Position numbers and translations under genes: made by a program. A stretch of 64,000 bases of DNA from Sinohyriopsis cumingii (lineage: Eukaryota > Mollusca > Bivalvia > Unionida > Unionidae), in assembly GCA_028554795.2 (NCBI GenBank), contig CM068839.1, forward strand, positions 16,027,220-16,091,219. The letters are read 5' to 3'. Shown one piece after another: positions 25,984 to 35,373 of this stretch; the stretch's first letter is position 1; each line of letters begins with the position of its first letter. Under the pieces are notes generated by a model. It did no database searches. It saw nothing but the letters and a program-made list of their open reading frames with translations, and was not told the DNA's origin.

Positions 25984-28110
25984 GTGTTAGACGAAAATTA
26001 TTACAATAAAATGTTCAAGCGCATGTCCGACACAACATTTGACATGGAAGCACCTGTCCTTAAAGATGAGTCTGTACGCGATTATCAGTTTTATTCTTAT
26101 GACGCACGATTACCAGATCAACGTGGAAGAATTGAACTACAAGTTCATGATACAAGTATATACATTTTAACCGCTGAGGCTTTTATTGAGGTAGAAGGTA
26201 CAATTGTAAAAACGGATGATACTGCATACGCAGATGCAGTACAAGTTGGTTTTGTCAACAATGGTATTATGGCACTGTTTGATAGCGCCACATATATTGT
26301 TACACGCACACGGGTATTTACTTGACCGAGCGGTTGTCAAACCCTGGCGCGATTCTCGCTAGAAGTCATAAGTTTCCCCGACTTTCCAAAGACTTCCATA
26401 CAACCTCAGTTGTAAATCAGAAAGCCCGACGTGTCCATTCTATACCTAAATTTTCCTCTAATTAATGCAAGACCACAGATAAACCAAACTGCCAACTATC
26501 TATCAACCGTACATCTGCGTGTTTTGGCTTCATTATGTCTCCGTACCACCAACCGTTCACGCCTTAGAACATATATGAGTACTTCCTAACAATGGGAACT
26601 ATTTTAACTCCGCCACCTTAGGCCAGTCAATGATGCTTTCCAGGTACATTTCGCCGATATAACTGCACCATATTCGCCCACATGGCGACATAAACGGTGT
26701 CTGTCAAGTACCTTTTTATTTATGCCCTTGTGTAATTTACCGGTTTAATACCGTAAGTACTGTCCTTGCAGTCACGCTACCAATGTATACCACTAGATTT
26801 TAATATGTACTATTTTACTCCAGGGACATTCATTCGGTTTTGGTCGGAATTGTGAACCGGGACATCATGGAAACACACTAACACTTCACTCCGTGACGTT
26901 TGCTCCTATTCATTAGCTCATTAGTTCGGGCCAGGAATATTTCCATGGCGCCGAATTCCAATAATCAAACAAGTAATCACACAAATCTAAGAATTGCTTA
27001 AAACTGGGCACTACAACCAAGTGCACATACTCTAAATTTACTACAATATGATTGATGGAAAAATTATTGAATCGATTCAGAAAGATGTCGACGTTGCTAC
27101 AACAATAATAGGATTAGCAAGATATTCTGATCATTATACAAGATCAGCAGGTCCCACGATGATGTTTGTAAAAGATAATTCTGGTCACCCTGAAAGCAAT
27201 CCGTGTAATATAAGACGACCAAGAAATTTTGCCGAAAATGCTGATGCTGATGTGACACCAGTAGTTCATGGTGCTAACCCAAATTTCAACTTGGGATTTG
27301 CAACGCGTAAAAATATGTTGCTAGGAGCCAATAGAAGTTTTTCATGTACAATTCCACTATCGCATATTTTTGGATTTTGTAGGAATGTTAGAAACGTTAT
27401 TTTTGGAGCTAGACACACGGTTGTTTTTGTAAGAAAGGGTGATGATAACGATGCTCTGTGGAGACCTGCTGGTGATGCTGGTAAAGTAGTATTAACAAAA
27501 TTTTCCTTGTGGATGCCGGTGATGACTCCAACGATCGCAGAAGAACAGCGATTACTTTTTTCATGGACACAGGTGGTAAATCCCTGTTGTCATGGTTAAC
27601 AACAAGCACGGATAGTATACAAAGTAACACTAACGGTCAGTTTACATGGCATATATCATCACAACAAGGTGTTTCTGCACCGCGGCATATTTGTATTGCG
27701 TTTCAGAACTATGATCGTTTAAATAATCAAGAACATACTCATATACTCATCTGATATTTGATAAACTAGGTATCACAGATATTTCTTTACGGATAAACGG
27801 ACAACAAGAACCAACAGAGAATATACAACTTAATTATGAACAAAATCATATAGGACGTGTATATCGTCGTTTGATGTCATTCATGGGACAAGATCAAAAT
27901 GTGGATACCGGTTTGCAAATATCACAATATGATTTTAGAACTTTGTATCCTATCTATTATTTTTCGCTGGAGCATCTTGATCTATCAAAACAATCTGTCG
28001 TTGATATACATCTTAAAGCAACATTAGATACAGGTGGTGGTGTTGATTATAGAGCAATCGCGGTCATACTCAGCGATAAAACCATGTTACTTGAAGGTGG
28101 TAGCGGTTGA
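25984..28110 (+). pseudogene. Outer Polinton: capsid-like gene (second capsid family), broken and carrying an insertion
   Basis: Hallmarks are RDYQFYSYDARLPDQRGRIE near the start, CTIPLSHIFGFCRNVRNVIF with RHTVVFVRKGDDNDALWR in the middle, VVLTKFSLWMP, and a C-terminal YPIYYFSLEHLD with VILSDKTMLLE. This is the family found in many invertebrate genomes with the phrase YDERLPDQRGRIELQVHNTD, which I take to be the major capsid protein of one Polinton lineage (from memory, not checked). It is not the F54H12.2-like family of the inner element. An unrelated piece of about 0.7 kb (about 26,300-27,040) sits inside it. Several breaks. Confidence 0.75.
26330..27035. mobile_element. Unrecognised insertion of about 0.7 kb in the outer capsid-like gene
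   Basis: Capsid-like sequence stops at about 26,300-26,320 and resumes at about 27,040-27,050. The stretch between shows no protein similarity, and its base composition differs (many CG-containing words such as ACCGAGCGG, CATGGCGACATAAACGG). No terminal repeats or target duplication could be fixed by eye, so the nature of the insert is open. Confidence 0.5.
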
Positions 28111-28184
28111 ATGAGAGTTTGTTGATGCACCAGTGGAAAATCTGTAATCGTGTTATTTAGAAAAAGATATTTATATAAAAAATG

Positions 28185-28620
28185 TCGTAGAATCACGTTA
28201 ATGTTGCTCTGACTCCCGGACAGGTAAAAAATTACAATCGAAAAACGCCGACAAATGTGGAACGAAAATATCACTAAAGCGAGATCAGATTTCTAGTGGC
28301 GGTCCAAACAAATTATCGTTGACAAATAATCAGATTAAACATTTCAATAAAGCGCTGGAATCAAAATCCGGAGTTCAATTTCATCTTTCTCCGAGCGCCA
28401 TTAAAGATATGATTAAAACAGGTGGTATAATTCCACTTCTTGCAGCAATACCGGCGTTAATAGCTGCTGATGTTCCAGCCGTAGCAAAAGCGGCTGCGTT
28501 AGGTGTTGGTGGAACCGCTGCTGGAATGTCGCTGAAGAAAGCAACAGGAAAGGGATACAAAAAAGGGACGCAGCCTAAGATTACCAGGATCACGTTGGGG
28601 AAGAGGTCTGAGGCTTCCAA
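28185..28620 (+). pseudogene. Outer Polinton: minor virion-type protein gene, broken
   Basis: Readable parts contain VALTPGQVKNYNRKTPTNVE, then LTNNQIKHFNKALESKSGVQ and a hydrophobic, Ala/Gly-rich segment (GGIIPLLAAIPALIA). This matches a gene that recurs just upstream of the protease in this Polinton lineage: two LT..Q-type motifs, a KGV.. motif, then a Gly-rich hydrophobic helix. Its function is unknown; a membrane-active minor capsid role is an inference. About two breaks. Confidence 0.55.
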
Positions 28621-28639
28621 GATCACTTCGTTAGACGCT

Positions 28640-29060
28640 ACAGCATCAAATTTTGATTTACTTAATGCTGCTAAACAACTAAAGATATCTGCCTTTAGAG
28701 GTGTTTTCATGCGAGATCAATTACTGAAACAACCGAATGAACTCGAAATGGGTATTATTAATCTTGACTTGAATTCAGGACCTGGTACTCATTGGGTATA
28801 ATACGCAATTGATCCACGTGGAATTGTTTAATTCGATTAGTACGGATTAGCTCCACCCGTTGAATTTATCAAGCATGTCGAGCCACTTCATAAAAAAGTT
28901 TGGTATTCAACGCTACCAACACAAGCAATGATAGATCAACCAATATGCGGCCGTGAAGCAATTAATGTACTTAACGCCATATCAAAATCGTCCATACCGC
29001 CACATAAAGTTGTGCATGATTATACAAGTAACCGCTTCGTTGCGCGCAAGGTGTTTTAAA
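28640..29060 (+). pseudogene. Outer Polinton: adenain-like cysteine protease gene, broken
   Basis: The stretch carries the family phrases FRGVFMRDQL, MGIINLDLNSGPGTHWV (with the catalytic histidine) and LAPPVEFIKHVE. In Polintons and adenoviruses this protease matures capsid proteins. A few breaks are present. It lies directly after the minor virion protein gene, the usual order in this lineage. Confidence 0.75.
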
Positions 29061-29148
29061 CAGATCAAGGATCTTATATAATGGTTGATATTTACGGAAG
29101 ATCTTCCTGTACAAGTAAAAAAGTAAGAAAAAATCCGATGACATCGAT

Positions 29149-30110
29149 ATGTCAAAGTACGCGACTAAAGATGAACTTGCGTATATTATGAATCTTGCTG
29201 GAGTTGACCGAGATGAAGTTGTTGTTTTTCAAAGCCGATATGGTGTTTTAAAAACGAGTAACATCAAATGGAATGACATAGTTCGACGAGTATTCGGTGT
29301 GGTCACGGATAACATCCCTGTGTTTAATGACAGCGGAAAAATCAGGGATTTAAGTAAGTTTACAACCATCAGAGATGAAATTGCAAGAAGCGTTGCTAAT
29401 CGCTTAAAAAACACTGGCGACACAATGACGGGAGAACTCAGCATGAACGGGAATAAAATAGTAGTTTTGAGAGATCCAACATCCGACGAAGACGCAGCAA
29501 CAAACAAATATGTAGACGTTAACTACAACACTGTAGATGGTAAATTATCCACGTTGCGGGCCGAGTATGACATTCACGTAAACGCTTCACAAATCTCCGT
29601 AGAAATTTTAGAAAACTTAACGAAACCGCAGAGGAATTTTTTGGTGATCCGTTGTCCGTTGACGCCAAACTATCTGATATCAAAACTAACATCGACACGA
29701 TCGAACGAACACTCGAAGACATCGTAGCGGAGATTGCTGAGATTGTTAACAAAATTAGTTTGATTAAAATTCCACCTGGAATAACTCCCGGGCATATTAC
29801 CAACATCGTATACACAGTATCATCGGGATTTGCGGCATGGTCAACAACGCAGAATAAAACTATTAAACATACTGCAACAGTCACTGGCGTGTACAGGCTA
29901 TCTGTGTTCAGTGCTGCAAAATTTGAGATATTTACAACGTATCTATGGCGTCATTCAACTGATAAGTTTTCTGGAGTTGTAACTATCATATTAAACAAGG
30001 GAACCGAAGAAACATTTATTCTGGAAGCAGCTGATAAGACATTAAACGCAACATCTTACTGGTGGTGTTTGGAATTTGTAGCTGAAACATCTCAATTATT
30101 TACTGCATAA
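29149..30110 (+). pseudogene. Outer Polinton: phage tail-fibre-like gene, broken
   Basis: The N-terminal part is short and helical. The middle holds NTGDTMTGELSMNGNKIVVL followed by DPTSDEDAATNKYVD, a repeat well known from bacteriophage tail fibres and also seen in animal Polinton-like elements. A coiled coil and a beta-rich tail (VTGVYRLSVFSAAKFEIF) follow. A trimeric surface fibre is the likely role, inferred from the family. About one break. Confidence 0.72.
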
Positions 30111-30116
30111 AATATC

Positions 30117-30540
30117 ATGAGCACTTCAATCGACGATGCATCTCATTATAGGTACAATCAAGAGCGTAAATGGCAAGTAAAATTAAAAGATATCATCGAA
30201 CAATATACGGTAAAAGTAAAAATATCGTCGTCGAATAGATATCGTGAACGTGATTGTTTATTCAGTATCCGCTGTTGTTGCTGTAACAGTTGTTATATTG
30301 TCAACAATGACAATGATGGCACCAGTAGCCGTAACAATCTGTATTTCAGCAGCAACAACAATTGCAGGTGTTTTTAATATCGTAGCAAAAAGAATATGCA
30401 CCTGCATGAATGAAAAATTATCTGATTACATGATAAAATTACACACAGCGACGGTCGCATATTCCAAGTTATCTTCGTTGTTATCAGCAAGCCCCAGCGA
30501 TGAAATAACTTTTTATTTTGAGTTTTCAGAAAATGATTAA
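30117..30540 (+). pseudogene. Outer Polinton: small membrane protein gene, broken
   Basis: A short charged N-terminal part (RYNQERKWQVKLKDIIEQY) is followed by a long hydrophobic stretch (VIVYSVSAVVAVTVVILSTM; VAVTICISAATTIAGVF) and a helical C-terminus with KLHTATVAYSKLSSLLS. The arrangement matches a conserved membrane protein found between the fibre and penton genes in related elements. About one break. Confidence 0.55.
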
Positions 30541-30587
30541 AATATATAACAGTGCTGTTAAAGGTACAAGTATTAATAATGACATCA

Positions 30588-32022
30588 GTAGAGCTACTCC
30601 AGCAGATCGTGACAAACACAGCTCCACCAAAAACAACAATGATCTCGGTAAGCTTGACTAATCCCGAATTTAATGTTAATTTTCCAACTGCGATTCGCGC
30701 GAATGAAATCGCGTTAGCACAATTACGAGTATATTACAGCTGGCCAAATATCACTTCGAAATCATTTAATGGAACACCAGCAAATAATTCGCTTGTATTT
30801 GCTAAAAAGAACAAACCAGATGGAACACCTGATTGGGTCGTTGTTGAAATACCAACTGGCAGTTATGAGATCGAGGAAATCAATGAAGAATTTCAACGTA
30901 GAATACAATCAATAACCGGAAAAGAATCAAAAATATCATTTAACGTTCATGAGCCAAATTTATCAGCAACGATTGAAATACATTCACCTGATTACGCCGT
31001 TGATATTTATCAATCATCGATAAGATCCGTACTAGGTTGGCCTGAAATCCCTCCAGAGCATCGTGGACCACCAGAACCGAAGTTAATTGAATTTATCACG
31101 GACGAAGCCCAATTTATAACAATTCCAGAATATCGAAATTTGTATCCATGGACTAACAAATATAATTATTATGTTTCGGAAGATGGTAAAAGATATCCCG
31201 TGGTGCCGTTTCCCTTGATAATGTTGATAAAAAAAAACTTCAACTGAAATTATTTATGAAAGAAATTTCAGATCAAGAGCTAACGAAATTAAAACTGAGT
31301 ACACAACTACATTAACGACATTAGTACGTTTATTTAAAAATTATATCCTGGAGTATCCCAATATCGATATAAAACATCAGATCATTGCAACGATACAACA
31401 TTTAAATCAAATTATTTCAGACCTTGAATACGCTAATCAGACTATTGTTGAGGTAATAAATGCTAGTACTTATGATATAGGAAGTGAAAAAGATAAAATA
31501 ACAACCATCAAACAGATATATATCAATCATTATAAAATAACTGAAGCAGATTTATTAAATTTTATGCTACCAGGATTTGAAACTGGCGAATTAATAACAT
31601 CACTCAACGATATTATCAACGAAAACTTTTCTAAAATAATCGATGCGTGGAGAAAAATAGCTCCACCTGAGTCTATTGTCAGACATAATAACGACCCGTA
31701 CGGAGGTGGTAGACATATTTCACCGGGAATCGTTTATATAACATCAACGATCGCAGTCAATCTTGTTTGTGACGTAATCGATGGCAGCTATCAAATAGAT
31801 CTTGGAAAGTCAAATCAGGCTCAGCAAGGATATATCTTATACACGTTCACTCTACAAGTATCTCCTGGGAGTTTGATCGTGCAAGAGCCAACCATTCCTG
31901 TTTATTTACGTACACATAATCAGTATTAGTCACGAATCAATTTCAAACTCGCCGACCACATAGGACGATTAATTGACCTGCGTGGGGAGGAAATAATTTT
32001 GAATATACATGTGAAATCTTAA
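30588..32022 (+). pseudogene. Outer Polinton: penton-like minor capsid gene, broken
   Basis: The N-terminal part has FPTAIRANEIALAQLRVYYS and VVVEIPTGSYEIEEINEEFQ, then SIRSVLGWPEIPPEH. The C-terminal part has VNLVCDVIDGSYQ and a jelly-roll end with LRGEEIILNIHV. These are phrases of the minor capsid (penton) protein of this Polinton lineage. Several breaks. It is the last gene of the virion block, and non-coding repeat DNA follows. Confidence 0.68.
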
Positions 32023-32049
32023 GATTTATGTCTTAAAGACTTTTATTGT

Positions 32050-32740
32050 AATGATTTTTGATCATAGATCTTTGATCTTAATATTTTATTTTATTTTTTC
32101 TGAAATATTTTATTTTTTCAGAAATATTTTATTTTTATTTTATCGGAAATATCTTTTTTTATTTTTTCAGAAATATTCTAACATTTTTAGTCAAATCTGT
32201 TTTTTTTCAGCTATTTTAGTCGATTTTGTCAAAGAAAATTCATCAAGTTACAGTTTTTCGTCAGATCAAACCTCAAGCGGTTCTCTAATTGATTTATCGA
32301 TAAATCGCCAAGAATCAGTAAAATTAGCTCAAAGAATGAGGATTTTTATTTGATTTTTGTTAATTTTTCTGGTGATTTTCGAAAAACATGAGGCTTTTTA
32401 ATGATTTATCGATAAATCAATTAGAGAACCGCTTGAAGTTTGACCTGACGAAAAATTGTAATTTGATGAATTTTCTTTGACAAGATCGACTAAAATAGCT
32501 AGGGAAAAAATATTTCAGAAAAAGTAAAAATATTTCAGAAAAAGTAAAAACATTTCAGAAAAAAATATTTCATAAATAATAAAATGTTTCTGAATAATAT
32601 AAATGATTCTGATAAAATAAAATAAAATGTTTCTGAATGATATAAATATTTCCGATAAAAGAAAATAAAATATTTCTGAATGATATAAATATTTCTGATA
32701 AAATATTGCACGTGCTCGGTCGTTTCATGATCTGACATAA
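32050..32740. repeat. AT-rich zone with a long imperfect palindrome
   Basis: The arms at about 32,199-32,310 and 32,398-32,512 are reverse complements. For example CTATTTTAGTCGATTTTGTC pairs with GACAAGATCGACTAAAATAG, and AAGCGGTTCTCTAATTGATT with AATCAATTAGAGAACCGCTT. Flanking them are many copies of ATATTTCTGA/TCAGAAATATT, also in inverse orientation on the two sides. No gene is present. Confidence 0.88.
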
Positions 32741-33106
32741 TTTTTCTTAATTGTCTTATACGAGTACTAATTAATTTTTTTTTTGCTTCGTACTCGCGGG
32801 ATAATTCCAATCGATTTTTTCTACTGCAGCAGAGAGGGGAACGAATTCCTTCTCTTGATCATCTTCTATAGTAGCTAGCGACTGAAACATCGCCGCCTGA
32901 ATTCGTTTTATAAACTTGTTTTCAGATGATAGTATATCTATCCCTTGGTTCTTACGTTCTTGTAAAATTTCAGAATCAGAAATTATTTTTTCAGGATTTA
33001 GTTCATCAGATATATTAATTCCATTTTTTCTAATTTTTTAATAGCAGAAATAATATTAATATTTTCGTAGTTCATTATTATACGGTATATATATATTTAA
33101 ATCAAA

Positions 33107-33690
33107 AAATATCTCCCCACGTGAACCCCTGATCGAGTGTTTTAGCGAGTTCAGGAGGATGTTTCAAGGACAGCACAACATATACAATGAACGACAATCC
33201 CCACATGAACCTCTGTTCGAGTATTTTAGCAAGTTCAGTGGGTACATAGAATATATACAGTGAATGAATGACAGTACAAACATGAATCTTAATTAAGGAC
33301 GGCACAAATATATACAATGAACGACAATCCCCACATGAACCTCTGTTCGAGTATTTTAGCAAGTTCAGTGGGTACATGGAATATATACAGTGAATGAATG
33401 ACAGTACAAACATGAATCTTAATTAAGGACGGCACAAATATATACAATGAATGACAATCCCCACATGAACCTGTATTCGAGTGTTTTAGCATGTTCAGGG
33501 GGTACATGAAATATATACAATGAATGAATGACAGTACAAACATATATGAAATATAAACAATGAATGATAATCCCCACATGAACCCCTAATCGAGTGTTCT
33601 AGCGAGTTCAGGGGGTACATGAAATATATACAATGAATGAATGACAATCTTAATTAAGGACGGCACAAACATATATGGGGCCATTCTCTA
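33107..33690. repeat. 130-bp tandem repeat, about 4-5 units
   Basis: Units begin near 33,191, 33,321, 33,451 and 33,563, with a partial unit before them. Each holds ACAATCCCCACATGAACC, CGAGTGTTTTAGC.AGTTCAG and GGACGGCACAAATATATAC. It lies between the penton-like gene and the polymerase block of the outer element. The repetitive open frames it contains are a by-product. Confidence 0.9.
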
Positions 33691-34129
33691 CGCTCATCAG
33701 ATTTTGACACACCCTCCACATAATCAGCCCGTGGGTGATACAATACATGTATCCACCACCGGTGACGTGGTGGGGTGTTTTTTTCTGTTGAGTTTTGAGG
33801 GCTGGCGGGGCCACAATTAATTATAAAAAGCGAAAATAAGCGTAACCTTCGACAATTGTCAGCCATGTGGACTCGATTACCGGGCCTCGAGTAATTCTAC
33901 ACGCTAGCAATTAGCCACGGAATCATCTGACAAATATGTTTCAGAAGTTATTATATAGTTAACCGTTAACAGTTATCACCGAAGAAAGCAATATTTCGTG
34001 TTTTTCGTTTATGCTGAATTTTAGTTCTGAACATATGATTTCAGGGTACGTTATACAATACATTTATTTTTGGCTAACAAAATCAGATGTACCTAAAAAT
34101 AATTTAGGAAACGTTATGGCTTCGTGATA

Positions 34130-34435
34130 TGGTCAAAGGGAGGTAACTCCAATACATGAATATACTCAACGGAGTTATCTCCCTTAAATACACTGAAATC
34201 TATATTTTTTAACGTAGAAAACTAAAAGAAAGAACGATTTATCGAATTTACGATACAATATTACGGGTTTTCACCTAACATAACAAGGATAATTAACGCA
34301 AAAAATTATTTACAAGTCTGATATTTTATTGTAAATATGTCTGCTGGTCTGTAACATGGTCAAAGGAAGGTAACTTTATTACATGAATATACTCATTGGA
34401 GTTTTCTCCCTTAAATACACTAAAATTGATAGAAA
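34130..34435. repeat. Two copies of a GGGAGGTAACTCC hairpin element
   Basis: GGTCAAAGGGAGGTAACTCC, then AATACATGAATATACTCA and a GGAGTTATCTCCCTTAAATA arm form a hairpin. A second, slightly diverged copy lies about 220 bp downstream (near 34,353-34,430). Hairpins with AGGGAGATAACTC-type arms are widespread in molluscan DNA (recalled, not checked). Confidence 0.75.
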
Positions 34436-34597
34436 AAATTAAATAAATAGTTAATCAATATAATTCTACGTAATTACTTGCTAGTGATGATAGTTTATCT
34501 CATTAACAATATTGGAAAATAAGTTTTTCCTTATATTTTTGATAAGGTAGATTTGGTTGTATTATCTGCGATGTATTTTACCACACGCGAGTTAATA

Positions 34598-35009
34598 TCA
34601 AAGTATTTCGCAGCCGCGTTCATTGAGTGAAACGTTTTTCTCTTCACCAGTATCTACATTTGAAGATTTAACCACCCTCCTTGCAATTGTTTTTTTTTCT
34701 TCATATTTACCAGTCCCTATTCGTGCAGAATTATCACTCTTTTTAACAGCTTGAAAATTGGATAAACTATTGTCGGATTCACACCGTTGATTTGATCGAT
34801 CACAATACCATCTTTGATCAACCCCTTGTGACACTCCTATACGAAAGGGTGACAGAGATAACTTTCCTTTTTATCAGCACCAACGAGAATATTAGATAGC
34901 CAGTATTAGTAACAAAACCAATTGGTCTTTTCAACCTACAATTTCTGATCATACCATCACGATTTGATTCGTAGTTTGTTATTACAGGGACAAATTCATT
35001 TTGCTCCAT
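34598..35009 (-). pseudogene. Outer Polinton: unrecognised small genes or remnants
   Basis: Two short readable stretches on the minus strand (one starting MEQNEFVPVITNYESNRDG, the other a charged Ser/Asp/Lys-rich piece) lie before the Cys-rich gene. I do not recognise either. They may be parts of one gene or two. Confidence 0.3.
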
Positions 35010-35097
35010 TATATAATAATATTATTTGTTTAAATCAAATTTCTCTGAAAACTTAGTTAAATAGTCCTCCATGGATTTTATAGCTCCGTCACTGACA

Positions 35098-35328
35098 TTA
35101 TTTTTTTATCATAGTATCTTTTAAGTTCTCGAAATTTTTTCCACAACAGCGTGCACATAACTCTGTTTTACCTCGTACTCCAACACCACATTGCAGACAC
35201 GGTATCGGTCCTAAACAACCTTTACGAACGGACGGCAAGTGTTGTCCACAAAATTCCTTCCTGCACGATTTATTGCAGGGAGTTAATGATCCGATCATCA
35301 ACCATTTGCACTTGTTCTGTTGAGACAT
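35098..35328 (-). CDS. Outer Polinton: small Cys-rich (zinc-ribbon-like) protein
   Basis: A 76-residue open frame with many cysteines in pairs: CNKSCRKEFCGQH, then GCLGPIPCLQCGVG and CARCC. The spacing fits one or two zinc sites. It starts just left of the polymerase region and points away from it, so the two share a start region at about 35,329-35,373. A regulatory or DNA-binding role is an inference. The frame looks whole, unlike most genes of this element. Confidence 0.5.
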   Translation of the reverse strand: MSQQNKCKWLMIGSLTPCNKSCRKEFCGQHLPSVRKGCLGPIPCLQCGVGVRGKTELCARCCGKNFENLKDTMIKK

Positions 35329-35373
35329 TGTATATATAATATTTTTTATTTAAATACTTGTCTGAAATATAAT

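Noticed and set aside
26320-26360. GACCGAGCGGTT as a tRNA-type A box, making the capsid insert a SINE
   Set aside because: No B box lies at the right distance, and there is no tail or target duplication.
33102-33579. Two minus-strand frames with repeated FVLSFIHCIYSMYPL-like peptides
   Set aside because: They are translations of the 130-bp tandem array in the outer element.
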